Under the pieces are notes generated by a model. The model saw only the letters and a program-made list of their open reading frames with translations, ran no database searches and was not told the origin of the DNA. A program made the translations under genes and the position numbers. 64,000 bases of DNA from CADEEN01 sp963783785 (GTDB lineage Bacteria; Pseudomonadota; Gammaproteobacteria; Burkholderiales; Burkholderiaceae_C): assembly GCA_963783785.1 (NCBI GenBank), contig CAWAOQ010000001.1, positions 124,001-188,000 of the forward strand, given 5' to 3'. Below, piece by piece: positions 19,108-28,993 of the stretch (position 1 is its first letter; each line of letters starts with the position of its first letter).

Positions 19108-20229
19108 ATGACAGACAAGAAACTTCGCTACGGCATCATCGGTTGCGGCAGCATGGGCCGCGAGCACATCGAGAACATCCGCGCGATGGGCGGCGCCGTC
19201 GTCACCGCGGTGGCCGACCCGACGGCGGCGAGCCGCGAGCAGGCGTCGGGCTGCTCGACGGCCAGGTGCAACTCTTCGAGGATCACGTCGATCTGCTCGA
19301 AGAGCGGCCTGTGCGACGCGGTGGTCATCGCGAGCCCGAACCTCACGCACATCCAGGTCATGCGCGACGCGTTGGCCACCGACCTGCACATCCTGGTCGA
19401 GAAGCCGCTGGTGACGAAGGTGGCCGACGGCGTCGAGATGATCGAGCGCGCCAAGGCCAAGAAGCAGGGCATCGTGTGGGTGGCGCAGGAGTACCGCTAC
19501 ATGCCGCCGGTGGCCGAGATGATCCGCATCGCGCACGAGGGCGGCGTGGGACGACTGCACCAGGTGGCGATCCGCGAGCACCGCGAGCCGTTCTATCCGA
19601 AGGTCGGCGACTGGAACCGCTTCAACGCCAATACCGGCGGCACGCTGGTCGAGAAGTGCTGCCACTACTTCAACCTGATGGATGTGATCCTGAAGGAGAA
19701 GCCGACGCGGGTGTTCGCTTCGGGCGGGCAGCGCGTCAACCACCTCGACGAGAAGTACGACGGCAAGACGCCCGACATCCTCGACAGCGCCTACGTCATC
19801 GTCGAGTACCCGAGCGGCGCCCGCGCGAGCCTGGACCTGTGCATGTTTGCCGAGAACTCGATCGACAACGAGCATGTCGTGATCGTCGGCGACCAGGGCA
19901 AGCTCGAATCCCTGCTGCCTTCAGGCGTGCTGCGCCATGGTCGACGCGAGGACTGGGGCCGGCGCCAGGTCTGGGGCCAACCCTCGGGCACCGGCAAGGG
20001 CGTGGCCGTGCGACAGGTACGAGACACCAACATCAAGTATCCCGGTCAGCACTTCGGTGCGAGCTATGTCGAGCACCAGAGGTTCGCGCACGCGGTGCGT
20101 CACGGCCTGGCGGCCGAGATCGGGCTCGAAGAGGGCCTGCGCGCGGTGGCCACCGGCCTGGCCGCGCACAAGAGCATCGATGAGGGCCGCGTGGTGGCCC
20201 TGACCGAAGTGCTTCCCGCGGGCTGGTAG
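19108..20229 (+). CDS. Gfo/Idh/MocA family NAD(P)-dependent oxidoreductase
   Basis: 373 residues. N-terminal Rossmann domain with YGIIGCGSMGREH; the cofactor/catalytic signature VEKPLV lies near residue 112; the C-terminal alpha/beta domain includes the Lys/His active-site region GGTLVEKCCHYFNLMD. The family oxidises sugars, inositols or sugar acids. Residues about 47-69 are out of frame: a deletion near 19247 and a +1 at the CGA at 19314 compensate each other, and the correct frame reads LLDGQVQLFEDHVDLLEERP followed by VDAVVIASPN. It sits in the sugar operon right after the transporter. Confidence 0.88.
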   Translation: MTDKKLRYGIIGCGSMGREHIENIRAMGGAVVTAVADPTAASREQASGCSTARCNSSRITSICSKSGLCDAVVIASPNLTHIQVMRDALATDLHILVEKPLVTKVADGVEMIERAKAKKQGIVWVAQEYRYMPPVAEMIRIAHEGGVGRLHQVAIREHREPFYPKVGDWNRFNANTGGTLVEKCCHYFNLMDVILKEKPTRVFASGGQRVNHLDEKYDGKTPDILDSAYVIVEYPSGARASLDLCMFAENSIDNEHVVIVGDQGKLESLLPSGVLRHGRREDWGRRQVWGQPSGTGKGVAVRQVRDTNIKYPGQHFGASYVEHQRFAHAVRHGLAAEIGLEEGLRAVATGLAAHKSIDEGRVVALTEVLPAGW

Positions 20230-20307
20230 GAGCCGGGTGAGCCGCGGGGCTTACGATGGCCGGGCGCCGCGCGGGCCGGCGCCTGTCCCCTACTGCCACG
20301 GAGAACC

Positions 20308-21177
20308 ATGACTGCAACCCCTTCGACAGCGGCGCTCGAACTCCATGCCGGCGCGCTGCGCCTGGCCCTGCGTCCCGATCTCGGCGGCGCGATCGCCGGC
20401 TTCTGGCACGACACCACGCCGATCCTGCGCAGCTGCGAACCCGGCGAGCTGACGTCGTCGCGTCCTTCGGGCTGCTTCCCGATGGCGCCGTACTCCAACC
20501 GCATCGGTTATCGGCACTTTCGCTGGCACGGCCGCGACCACACCACCGCCCCGAACTTCGAGGAAGGCAACCCGCATTCGCTGCACGGCACCGTGTGGAA
20601 GGCCGCCTGGCGCGTGGTCGGCGCCAGCGCCACGCAGGCCGAGCTGGCCGTCACGCACCTGGCCAACGAACACTGGCCCTTCAACTTCGACGCCACCCAG
20701 CGTTTCGAATTGACCGACGACGCACTGACGGTGCGGCTGGCGGTCACGAACATCGACGCGCGCACGCAGCCGGTGGGCCTGGGCTGGCACCCGTATTTCC
20801 CCAAGCGCACGCGCAGCCGCCTGCACATCGAGTGCAGCCAGCGCTGGGCCTGCGACCCGACGACCCAGCTGCCGACCCGCCGCGAACCGCAGACCAGCAT
20901 CGACGGCGAAGTGCGCCACCTCGATTTCGACAACTGCTTCGAAGGCTGGCCGGGTGTGGCGCGGCTGCGCGACGAAAAGCTGGCGCTGAAGCTGACGTCG
21001 TCGTTGCCGTACCTGGTGGTGTTCACGCCGCCGACGCGCGACTACTACTGCGTCGAGCCGGTCAGCCACGTCAGCAACGCGATCCAGATGGGCGACCCGG
21101 CTGCGCACGGTCTGGTCGCGCTCGCCGCTGGCGACACGCTCGACGCCTGGATGACGATCGAGGTGGCGACGGCGTGA
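20308..21177 (+). CDS. Aldose 1-epimerase (mutarotase) family protein
   Basis: 289 residues. GalM-like beta-sandwich: GGAIAGFWHD, the Arg of PYSNRIGYRHF, HSLHGTVWKAAW with the catalytic His, LGWHPYFP with the second His, and the catalytic Glu in YYCVEPVSHVSNA. It interconverts alpha and beta anomers so the dehydrogenase sees its preferred form. A GGAGAACC ribosome site precedes the ATG. It is followed by the lactonase gene. Confidence 0.9.
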   Translation: MTATPSTAALELHAGALRLALRPDLGGAIAGFWHDTTPILRSCEPGELTSSRPSGCFPMAPYSNRIGYRHFRWHGRDHTTAPNFEEGNPHSLHGTVWKAAWRVVGASATQAELAVTHLANEHWPFNFDATQRFELTDDALTVRLAVTNIDARTQPVGLGWHPYFPKRTRSRLHIECSQRWACDPTTQLPTRREPQTSIDGEVRHLDFDNCFEGWPGVARLRDEKLALKLTSSLPYLVVFTPPTRDYYCVEPVSHVSNAIQMGDPAAHGLVALAAGDTLDAWMTIEVATA

Positions 21178-21308
21178 GCGGACCCCGAGCGGCTGCCGCT
21201 GCGAGCCAGCGTCCGGGCAAGGCCCTCGCGGCGTTCGCTGGGCTGACGTCGCGCTCGAGCATCGGCAGCGCGCAGTGCGTGAGCTGACGTGATCATGCGC
21301 TGCCGGGC

Positions 21309-22181
21309 GTGCCGCCGAGCCTGCTCGGCGAGTCGCCGCTGTGGCACCCGACCGAGCAGGTGCTGTACTGGTGCGACATCCCGGGCCACAAGCTCAACCG
21401 CTTCGACCCCGCCGGGGGCACCCATCGCGAGTGGGCGTTCGACACCGATGTGGCCTGCTGCGCGCCGCTGCAGGACGGCGGCCTGCTGCTCGCGCTGCGC
21501 CGCGGCCTGGTGCGCTTCGATCCGGCGACGGGCGCCTCGACGCCGCTGGCCGAAGCGCCTTACGACACCGCGCACGAGCGCTTCAACGACGGCAAGGCCG
21601 ACCCGCAGGGGCGCTTCTGGGTCGGCACGATCTACGAGCCGCGCGATCCGCCGCGCGCCGCGCTGTACCGCTTCAGCGGCGGCCGGCTCGACAAGATGGC
21701 CAGCGACATCACCGTCAGCAACGGCCTGGCCTGGAGCCCGGACGCACGCACGCTGTATTGGGCCGATACCAAGGCCCACACCGTCTACGCGCTGGACTTC
21801 GACGTCGCCGACGGCAGCGTGTCGCGGCGACGCGTGTTTGCGCAGTTCCCGGCCAAGGCGCCGGAGCAATCGCTCGACGGCTACGGTGGTCGCCCCGACG
21901 GTGCCGCGGTGGATGCCGAAGGCGGCTACTGGGTTGCGATGTTCGAAGGTGCGCGCCTGTTGCGCTTCGCTGCCGACGGTGCGCTGACGCGCGAGGTGCC
22001 GCTGCCGGTGCGATGCCCGACGATGCCGTGCTTCGGCGGCACCGACCTGAAGACGCTGTTCATCACCACCGCGCGCGAGAAGCGGCCGGCCGACGAACTC
22101 GCGCGCGAGCCGTTGTCCGGCTGCGTGCTGCAGTTGCGCGTCGCGGTGCCGGGGCTGCCGGCCAATTTCGCGTCGATCTGA
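21309..22181 (+). CDS. SMP-30/gluconolactonase family sugar lactonase (start uncertain)
   Basis: 290 residues from a GTG. Six-bladed beta-propeller lactonase with metal ligands in LLGESPLWHP (Glu), FNDGKADPQGRFWVGT (Asn/Asp), ITVSNGLAWSPD (Asn) and YGGRPDGAAVDAEGGYW (Asp). It opens the sugar lactone to the aldonate. The start is unsure: the same frame upstream reads TSRSSIGSAQCVS, a stop at 21285, then RDHALPGV, as if one or two single-base errors had cut off about 15-20 N-terminal residues. The nearest family-like start would be near 21240. Confidence 0.87.
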   Translation: MPPSLLGESPLWHPTEQVLYWCDIPGHKLNRFDPAGGTHREWAFDTDVACCAPLQDGGLLLALRRGLVRFDPATGASTPLAEAPYDTAHERFNDGKADPQGRFWVGTIYEPRDPPRAALYRFSGGRLDKMASDITVSNGLAWSPDARTLYWADTKAHTVYALDFDVADGSVSRRRVFAQFPAKAPEQSLDGYGGRPDGAAVDAEGGYWVAMFEGARLLRFAADGALTREVPLPVRCPTMPCFGGTDLKTLFITTAREKRPADELAREPLSGCVLQLRVAVPGLPANFASI

Positions 22182-22189
22182 GGATTGCC

Positions 22190-22982
22190 ATGACCACCCC
22201 ACGCTACACGCAATACGCCTCGCTGCAAGGGCCGCGTCGTCTTCATCTCGGGCGGCAGCTCGGGCATCGGTGCCGAATTGGTTCGCGCGTTCGCGACGCA
22301 GGGCGCGAAGGTGGCGTTCTGCGGCACCAAGCCCGACGGCGGCAAGGCCTTGATCGACGAGGTGGTTGCGGCCGGCCATGCAGCGCCCTGGTACGCCGCA
22401 TGCGACGTGCGCGATGTGGGCGCTTACCAGGCGTTGCTGGCGCGCGTCGCGCTGGAGTTGGGCCCCGTGCGCGTGCTCGTCAACAACGCCGGCCGCGACG
22501 ACCGCCATGCCATGGAGGACGTGACGCCCGAGTTCTGGGACGACCGCCTGGCCTTGAACCTGAAGCACTACTTCTTCGCGATCCAGGCCGTCGCGCCGGG
22601 CATGGCCGCGGCCGGCGGCGGCAGCGTCGTCAACATGGGTTCGGTGAGCTGGATGCGCGGGCGGCCCAATCTGGTCGGCTACACCACGGCCAAGGCCGGC
22701 ATCCTCGGCCTGACGCGAACGCTGGCGCGCGAACTGGGCGCCCGCAACATCCGTGTCAACGCGCTGGTGCCGGGCGCGATCGTCACCGAGCGGCAGACCG
22801 CTCTGCACCGCGACCCGGTGGCCGACCAGCAGTTCCTCGACGCGCAGTGCCTGAAGATCCGCCTGGACAGCGGCCACGTCGCGCGCGCCACGCTGTTCCT
22901 GGCGGCCGACGACAGCGACGGCATGACCGGCCAGCATGTGCTGGTCGATGCCGGCATTGCGCAGCAGTCGGTGCTGACCTGA
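22190..22982 (+). CDS. SDR-family sugar 1-dehydrogenase (one frame break)
   Basis: About 264 residues. Classical short-chain dehydrogenase: VVFISGGSSGIGAE for the dinucleotide, LVNNAGRDD, active-site Ser in NMGSVSWM and YTTAKAG for Tyr and Lys. Placement with a mutarotase and lactonase suggests it oxidises the aldose at C1 to the lactone. The ATG at 22190 (MTTPRYTQYASLQG) is in another frame; one extra G near 22229 (CAAGGGCCG for CAAGGCCG) explains the break. C-terminal GQHVLVDAGIAQ is typical. The exact sugar is unknown. Confidence 0.85.
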
Positions 22983-23000
22983 TCACTGAAGACGGATCGC

Positions 23001-24617
23001 ATGACCAAGGCTTCCACCCCGGACACGTCGCGCGCGCACCTGCTCACGCAGGCACAGGCTGAGCGCGAGTGGGATCTGGCCGTGATCGGCGGCGGCGCCA
23101 CCGGGCTGGGCGTGGCGCTCGATGCCGCGGCGCGCGGTTTCTCGGTGGTGCTGCTCGAGGCCGAGGATTTCTCGCAGGGCACCAGTTCGCGCGCCACCAA
23201 GCTGGTGCATGGCGGCGTGCGCTATCTGGCGCAGGGCAACGTGAGCCTGGTGCGCGAGGCGCTGCACGAGCGCGCCACGCTGCTGGCCAACGCGCCGCAC
23301 CTGGCGCAGCCGCTGGCGTTCGTGATGCCCGGCTTCCATTGGTGGGAACGCGGCTTCTACGGCATCGGTCTGAAGATGTACGACGCGCTGGCGGGTTCGC
23401 GCGGGCTGGGCGCCACCGAGTTCCTGTCGAGTGCCGAGACCCGTGCGTTGCTTCCGACCGTGCGCCGCCGCGGTCTGATGGGCGGCGTGAAGTACTGGGA
23501 TGGACAGTTCGACGATGCGCGGCTGGCGGTCGCACTCGCACGCACGGCGGTGGCGCGCGGCGCGGTGATGCTGAACCATTGCCCGGTGACGGCATTGCGG
23601 CGCGAGGCCGGCAAGGTCCGCGGCGTGATCGCGCGCGACGCCGAGACCGGCGTGACGCTGACGATCGCCGCCAAATGCGTGGTCAACGCCACCGGCGTGT
23701 GGGTCGACGATCTGCGCAACATGGACCGCGACGCCGGCGTGCCCGAGAAGCCCGGCATCGTCGCACCCAGCCAGGGCGTGCACCTGGTCGTCGACCGCGC
23801 CTTCATGCCCGGCACGCACGCGCTGCTGGTGCCCAAGACCGAAGACGGCCGAGTGCTGTTCGCGGTGCCGTGGCTGGGCAAGACCATCCTCGGCACCACC
23901 GATACGCCGCGCGAGGATGTCGTGCGCGAGCCCGCGCCGTTTGCCGAGGAAGTCCAGTTCATCCTGCGCGAGGCGGGGCGCTATCTGGACAAGGCGCCGA
24001 AGCGCGAAGACGTGCGGTCGATCTGGGTCGGCCTGCGCCCGCTGGTCAGGCACGGCGACGAAGACGGCGACAACACCAAGCAACTCTCGCGCGAGCACAC
24101 CGTGCTGGTCGGTCGCTCGGGCATGGTCACCGTGACCGGCGGCAAGTGGACGACCTACCGCGCGATGGCCGAGGACGTGCTCGAACGCTGCTTCGACCGC
24201 CAGTTGTTGCCCCGCATCGCCAAGGGCGTGACGGTGCAGTTGCCGCTGCTCGGTGCGTCCAGGCGCGCGGGCGTGTCGCTCACGCAAGCCCCCGGCGAGC
24301 ATCTCTACGGCAGCGAGGTCGCGTTGCTGCGCAGCCTGCCCGGTGCCGATCGCTGGCTCTGGCGCGATCCCGAGTCGGGTCAGGGCGGGCTCAGCGAAGC
24401 AATGGTGCGCTTTGCGGTGCGCTACGAGATGGCGCGCAGCGTCGAAGACGTGCTTGCCCGGCGCTCGCGGCTGCTCTTTCTCGACGCCGCCGAGGCCGCG
24501 CGTCAGGCCGGCGCGGTGGCGGCGATCCTGGCCGATGAACTCGGCGCGGCCTTCGATGCGGCCGCGTCGCAGCGCGCCTTCGAGGCGCTGGCGCGCCAGT
24601 ACCACACGCTGCCTTGA
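23001..24617 (+). CDS. glpD: Aerobic glycerol-3-phosphate dehydrogenase
   Basis: 538 residues. FAD-dependent membrane-associated dehydrogenase that oxidises glycerol-3-phosphate to DHAP and passes electrons to ubiquinone. FAD motif AVIGGGATGLGVALDAAARG, then the family signature SRATKLVHGGVRYL, NATGVWVD, and GGKWTTYRAMAEDV near residue 380. It lies 18 bases after the SDR gene, so it probably belongs to the sugar operon, an unusual place: no glpK, glpF or glpR is nearby. It ends tail-to-tail with the redoxin gene. Confidence 0.94.
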   Translation: MTKASTPDTSRAHLLTQAQAEREWDLAVIGGGATGLGVALDAAARGFSVVLLEAEDFSQGTSSRATKLVHGGVRYLAQGNVSLVREALHERATLLANAPHLAQPLAFVMPGFHWWERGFYGIGLKMYDALAGSRGLGATEFLSSAETRALLPTVRRRGLMGGVKYWDGQFDDARLAVALARTAVARGAVMLNHCPVTALRREAGKVRGVIARDAETGVTLTIAAKCVVNATGVWVDDLRNMDRDAGVPEKPGIVAPSQGVHLVVDRAFMPGTHALLVPKTEDGRVLFAVPWLGKTILGTTDTPREDVVREPAPFAEEVQFILREAGRYLDKAPKREDVRSIWVGLRPLVRHGDEDGDNTKQLSREHTVLVGRSGMVTVTGGKWTTYRAMAEDVLERCFDRQLLPRIAKGVTVQLPLLGASRRAGVSLTQAPGEHLYGSEVALLRSLPGADRWLWRDPESGQGGLSEAMVRFAVRYEMARSVEDVLARRSRLLFLDAAEAARQAGAVAAILADELGAAFDAAASQRAFEALARQYHTLP

Positions 24618-24693
24618 CCGGTCTGTCGGGCCGCTCCCAGCCGGCCAGAGCGCCCCTCAGGGCGCGACGCTGCAGGCGTCCTGGGGCTGTCAA

Positions 24694-25311
24694 TCAGCCA
24701 TCCGCGTACTTCACCGAGCAGCCATAGGGCCGCGTGGTGGGCTGCGCCACCGGTCGCCCCGCGAGCACGTCGGCCAACGCGGCGGTGACGTGATTGGTCG
24801 CGGTCTTGACATCGGCCGGGTTCGCGCTCGGCTTGTCGTCGATGCCGCCGGCATAGACCAGCGTGCCCCGGGCGTCGATCACGTACATGTGCGGCGTGGT
24901 GCGTGCGCCGTAGGCGCGGCCGAGCTTGCCGTCGGCATCGATCAGGGTGGCGGTCGCCGCGGCACCCTGGCTCTTCATCCACGCCGCCATCGCGGCCGGC
25001 GGCTTGTAGTCGACATGCCGGGCTTCGGTGGAATTCACCGCCAGCCAGACCACACCCTTGGCGGTCGCCGCCTTCTGGGTCGCCTGCATGTTGGCGCTGC
25101 CGTAATGCTTGCGCACGTACGGGCACTCGGGGTTGACCCATTCGAGCACGACGGTCTTGCCCTTGAAGTCGGTCAGCGAAACGGCCTTGCCGTCGACGTC
25201 GGTGGCGCTGAACACCGGCGCGGCCTGGCCCACAGCGGCCGGCGCGGCGAACGTCGCGCCGCCGGCGCAGGCGAGGGCCACAGACAACGGTGCGAGGAGG
25301 CTCATCTTCAT
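24694..25311 (-). CDS. Exported AhpC/TSA-like redoxin
   Basis: 205 residues with a signal peptide (cleavage near ATFAAPA). Thioredoxin-fold redoxin: FSATDVDGKAVSLTDFKGKTVVLEW, then NPECPYVRKHY, which keeps one peroxidatic-like Cys and replaces the CxxC second Cys with Val. The cis-Pro region RTTPHMYVID and C-terminal PYGCSVKYAD with a second Cys follow. It is a periplasmic thiol peroxidase-like or reductase protein. It starts 11 bases after the DsbD-like gene, which could supply electrons. Confidence 0.85.
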   Translation of the reverse strand: MKMSLLAPLSVALACAGGATFAAPAAVGQAAPVFSATDVDGKAVSLTDFKGKTVVLEWVNPECPYVRKHYGSANMQATQKAATAKGVVWLAVNSTEARHVDYKPPAAMAAWMKSQGAAATATLIDADGKLGRAYGARTTPHMYVIDARGTLVYAGGIDDKPSANPADVKTATNHVTAALADVLAGRPVAQPTTRPYGCSVKYADG

Positions 25312-25322
25312 CGGGCGTGCTC

Positions 25323-27446
25323 CTAAGGATTGGCCAGCGCGTCGCGCACCACCTGCGGACTCAACAGTTCGGGCAGCAGCATCGGCCCCGCCTGACCGGG
25401 TTTGTAGATCGCGTACACCGGCACGCCGTTGCGACCCAGCCGCGCCAGCTCGGCACTGATCGCGGCATCGCGTCGCGTCCAGTCGGCTCGCAGCAGCGCC
25501 ACCTGCCGGGCATCCAGGTCGGCCAGCACGGCGGTGTCGCCGAGCGTGGTGCGCTTGTTGACCTGGCAGGTCACGCACCAGGCCGCAGTGAAGTCGACGA
25601 ACACCGTGCGACCTTCGGCGTTGAGGGCGGCCACGCGCGCCGCGCTCCACGGCTGCCAGCGCTGGTCGGCTGCGGGACCGGGGCTGGCAGCCTTGGCTTC
25701 GTGCCAGGTCGGCAGCGCCCAGGCCAGCACGGCACCCAGCAGCAGCGCGCCGCAGGCGCTCCACGCCGCGCGTGCGACGCGGCCGCTGTCGATGCGGCCC
25801 CAGGCCCAGAGCGCGAACGCCAGCGCGACCAGCACGGCCAGCAAGCCGGCCACGCCGTCGATGCCGGTCTGCTGGCCCAGCACCCAGGCCAGCCAGACGA
25901 CAGTGGCCAGCATCGGGAACGCCATCGCGGCTTTGAAGGTCGCCATCCAGGCGCCGGGGCGGGGCATCGCGCGGGCCAGCCCCGGCCAGGCGCTGGCGGC
26001 CAGGTAGGGCAGCGCCATGCCGACGCCGAGCGCGGCAAACAGGGCCAGCGCCTGCGCGCCGGGCAGCGTGAAGGCCAGGCCCAACGCTGCGCCCATGAAC
26101 GGCGCCGTGCAGGGCGAGGCCACCGCCACCGCCAGCACGCCGGTCAGCGCGGCATCGGCCAACGGGTGGCGCAGGCGCAGCGAGGCCAGCCCGCCGGGCA
26201 GCAGCGTGCCGAACTCGAACAGGCCGGCCAGGTTCAGCGCGATCAGCGTGAACAGCACGGCCAGCGCGGCGACGAAGGTCGGCGACTGCAGCTGGAAGCC
26301 CCAGCCGATCTGTTCGCCGCCGGCCCGCAGCACCAGCAGCAGCGCAGCCAACCCGACGAACGAGACCACGACGCCGGCGCTGTAGGCCAGGCCGCCGGCG
26401 AGCAGCCCGCGGCGGTCGTGCGCATGTCCGGCAAAGCCCAGCAGCTTGAGCGACAGGATCGGGAACACGCACGGCATCAGGTTCAGCAACGCGCCGCCGA
26501 ACAGCGCGAAGGCCAGCGCCAGGCCGAAGCCGAGTGCCGGCGTCGGCGGCAATGCCGCTGCCGCCGGGGTGGTCTCGGCGCCGGTCGACGCCGGTACCGC
26601 GATCGCGGGCCACATGCCGGCAATCGCGAAGCCGACTCTCACACCGCCGACAGCATCACGCTGGACCAGCACGGCATCCATGCGGGCCGGGCTCTCGAAT
26701 CGTTGCGAAGAGATGGGCACCCGCACCTGCCAAGTGCCGCCGTCCCAGCGCGCATCAAAGCGTGCCGCGTGGTCGACGACCCCGGCGGCTTCCGCAAAGA
26801 AGTCCAGCTCGCGGCCCTGCAGCGAAGAGGGCAGGCCGCTGACCGTGACGCGCAAGGCTTTCGCGTCGTCGATCAGTTCGGCACTCGCCTGCGCCGTGGC
26901 CACGGGCTGGGGCTGCGCCGCCAGTGCGGCGGCGAAGGCACCAGCGTGCAGCGCGGTGGCGGCCTGCGCCGGTACGCTCAGAGTGAACTCGCCCTGCTGC
27001 GGAATGCAAATGTCCTTGCACACCAGCCACTGCGCGCTGGCCTTCACCTCGAGGCTGTTGCCGGTAAACGCCGGGCTCACGGTCAACGGCACCGGCAGCA
27101 GCAGCCGGCCGTCGTAGCCGTAGTTCATCAGTGGCCCGACCGGCAGCCGCTTGGGCGTCGGCCAGGCGATCTCGCCGGCCGTGACACCGGCAGGCAGTTG
27201 CCAGCGCAGCGTCGTCGGCAGGCCGGAGTCGCCGGGATTCTTCCAGTAGGTGTGCCAATGTGGCTGGTGTTCGATCTGCAATGCCAGCCACAGCGGTTTG
27301 CCCGGCGCGATGCCCTCGGGCGCGTGGGCCAGCAACTCGGCGCGCACCTGTTCGGTCGTCACCACCGTGGAGGCCGCGGCGGCCGGGGCCAGCCACGGCA
27401 TCACGGCGGCAGCGAGGAGGATCAGCAGGCGTTGCGGCAGCGGCAT
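25323..27446 (-). CDS. DsbD/ScsB-like protein-disulfide reductase
   Basis: 707 residues. Signal peptide; N-terminal DsbD-alpha-like domain with WHTYWKNPGDSGLPT and the CKDICIPQ cysteine pair; eight or so transmembrane helices with the conserved Cys in NLMPCVFPILSLK and AVASPCTAPFMG; C-terminal thioredoxin domain with AAWCVTCQVNK. It carries reducing power from cytoplasmic thioredoxin to periplasmic thiols. The ATG at 27446 is used because the upstream GTG (27467) has no better ribosome site. It is likely co-transcribed with the redoxin, its probable client. Confidence 0.9.
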   Translation of the reverse strand: MPLPQRLLILLAAAVMPWLAPAAAASTVVTTEQVRAELLAHAPEGIAPGKPLWLALQIEHQPHWHTYWKNPGDSGLPTTLRWQLPAGVTAGEIAWPTPKRLPVGPLMNYGYDGRLLLPVPLTVSPAFTGNSLEVKASAQWLVCKDICIPQQGEFTLSVPAQAATALHAGAFAAALAAQPQPVATAQASAELIDDAKALRVTVSGLPSSLQGRELDFFAEAAGVVDHAARFDARWDGGTWQVRVPISSQRFESPARMDAVLVQRDAVGGVRVGFAIAGMWPAIAVPASTGAETTPAAAALPPTPALGFGLALAFALFGGALLNLMPCVFPILSLKLLGFAGHAHDRRGLLAGGLAYSAGVVVSFVGLAALLLVLRAGGEQIGWGFQLQSPTFVAALAVLFTLIALNLAGLFEFGTLLPGGLASLRLRHPLADAALTGVLAVAVASPCTAPFMGAALGLAFTLPGAQALALFAALGVGMALPYLAASAWPGLARAMPRPGAWMATFKAAMAFPMLATVVWLAWVLGQQTGIDGVAGLLAVLVALAFALWAWGRIDSGRVARAAWSACGALLLGAVLAWALPTWHEAKAASPGPAADQRWQPWSAARVAALNAEGRTVFVDFTAAWCVTCQVNKRTTLGDTAVLADLDARQVALLRADWTRRDAAISAELARLGRNGVPVYAIYKPGQAGPMLLPELLSPQVVRDALANP

Positions 27447-27511
27447 GGTCGCTTCGTGCCGAGGCACGGGCTTGGGTTCATCGGAGCAACAGACCGGGTG
27501 ATTGTCGTGCG

Positions 27512-27554
27512 AACCCGCAGACGAGCCCGACGGGCGCGGGTTTGCCCGTATAAT
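27512..27554 (+). promoter_or_regulatory. Promoter of the atp operon
   Basis: A consensus -10 TATAAT at 27549-27554, with transcription expected near 27561, 18 bases before the atpI GTG. No good -35 is visible. Instead a nested inverted repeat covers that region: AACCCGC (27512-27518) with GCGGGTT (27536-27542), and inside it GCCC/GGGC. This may bind a regulator or simply be GC-rich structure. Confidence 0.6.
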
Positions 27555-27578
27555 TCCGCGGCTTTGCTGGACGCATCT

Positions 27579-28073
27579 GTGAGCCCGACGACGTCAGACC
27601 GGAAGTTCCGCTCGGACCCGTGGGCGGACGACACAAGTGATGCCGGCAGGGTGCCATTCAAGAGCCTGACGCGCGACGAGGCGCGGGCCCTGGTGGCGAA
27701 CAGCCCGCATGCGGTGTCGCCGTGGCGGGTGATCGCGGTGCAGATCGCGGTCGGGGTGTTGGTGGCCTTGGTCGCAGGGCTCGCCACCGCCCGGTGGGAT
27801 GTGTTCTGGTCGGCGCTTTACGGCGCCGGCGTGGTCGTGGTGCCGGGGGCCTTGATGGCGCGCGGCATGACCAGTGCTCTCACGAGCGTGTCGCCCGGCG
27901 CCAGCGCCGTCAGCTTCATGTTGTGGGAGTTTGTGAAGATAGGTCTTTCAGTCGCCCTGATGGTGCTGGCGACGCGGATCGTGCAGCCGCTGAGCTGGCC
28001 GGCATTGCTGGTGGGACTGGTGGTTTGCATCAAGGTGTACTGGGTGGCGCTCGCGTGGCGGCGCCGCCGGTAG
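27579..28073 (+). CDS. atpI: ATP synthase subunit I
   Basis: 164 residues, GTG start. A basic, disordered N-terminal 45 residues is followed by four hydrophobic helices (WRVIAVQIAVGVLVALVAG, VFWSALYGAGVVVVPGAL, SFMLWEFVKIGLSVALMV, WPALLVGLVVCIKVYW). AtpI helps assemble the c-ring and may carry Mg2+. The long N-terminal extension matches betaproteobacterial AtpI proteins. It is the first gene of the operon, 32 bases before atpB. Confidence 0.85.
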   Translation: MSPTTSDRKFRSDPWADDTSDAGRVPFKSLTRDEARALVANSPHAVSPWRVIAVQIAVGVLVALVAGLATARWDVFWSALYGAGVVVVPGALMARGMTSALTSVSPGASAVSFMLWEFVKIGLSVALMVLATRIVQPLSWPALLVGLVVCIKVYWVALAWRRRR

Positions 28074-28105
28074 AAGACAGACTAACAAGACGGGATCGCT
28101 CGAAA

Positions 28106-28942
28106 ATGGCAGCCGAAGGTCACGCGCCCACCGCCGGTGAATACATCGTTCACCACCTGCACCACCTGCAGAACAAGAAGCAGACCGCGGTGGTCGACTT
28201 CTCGGTCTTCAATTTCGACTCGATCTTCTGGGCCATCACCATCGGTGTGATCGCCTCCTGGTTGCTGTGGCGCGCAGCGCGCACGGCCACGTCAGGTGTC
28301 CCGGGCCGTTTCCAGGCCGCGGTGGAAATCCTCGTCGAGATGGTCGACACGCAGGCCAAGGGCATCGTGCACAACGCCACGAGCCGCAAGCTGGTCGCAC
28401 CGCTCGCGCTCACGGTCTTCGTCTGGATCTTCCTGATGAACGCGATGGACCTGCTGCCGGTCGATCTGCTGCCCAAGATCACCGAGTCGATGGGCATCCC
28501 TTATCAGCGTGTCGTGCCGACCGCCGACCTGTCGGTGACGATGGGCTTGTCGCTGTCGGTGCTGCTGGTGTGCCTGGTCTACAACGTCAAGATCAAGGGC
28601 GCCGGCGGCTGGATCCACGAACTGTTCTCCGCACCGTTCGGCGACAAGTGGTTCCTCTACCCGGTGAACTTCGCGATGCAGATCATCGAGTTCGTCGCCA
28701 AGACCGTCAGCCACGGCATGCGGTTGTTCGGCAACATGTACGCCGGCGAGCTGATCTTCATGCTGATCGCGCTGATGGGCGGCGCCTTCGCCTGGAACGC
28801 CACCGGCATCGGCCTGGCCATCGGCCACATCATCGCCGGCAGCGTGTGGGCCATCTTCCACATCCTGATCATCACGCTGCAGGCCTTCGTGTTCATGATG
28901 CTGACGCTGGTCTACGTCGGCCAGGCGCACGACACCCACTGA
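28106..28942 (+). CDS. atpB: ATP synthase F0 subunit a
   Basis: 278 residues. Integral-membrane stator subunit forming the proton half-channels. The essential Arg lies in SHGMRLFGNMYAGELI near residue 210; the C-terminal helix IFHILIITLQAFVFMMLTLVYVG is typical. The start at 28106 (MAAEGHAPTAGEYIVHHL) matches the family. Confidence 0.96.
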   Translation: MAAEGHAPTAGEYIVHHLHHLQNKKQTAVVDFSVFNFDSIFWAITIGVIASWLLWRAARTATSGVPGRFQAAVEILVEMVDTQAKGIVHNATSRKLVAPLALTVFVWIFLMNAMDLLPVDLLPKITESMGIPYQRVVPTADLSVTMGLSLSVLLVCLVYNVKIKGAGGWIHELFSAPFGDKWFLYPVNFAMQIIEFVAKTVSHGMRLFGNMYAGELIFMLIALMGGAFAWNATGIGLAIGHIIAGSVWAIFHILIITLQAFVFMMLTLVYVGQAHDTH

Positions 28943-28993
28943 CCTTTCCCTCTCCCCTTTCCCTCACAAACCAAACTCATCCTAGGAGTCATC

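Noticed and set aside
24650..24665. Bidirectional terminator between glpD and the redoxin gene
   Set aside because: GCGCCC-CTCA-GGGCGC forms a short stem but there is no T-run on either strand; too weak to list.
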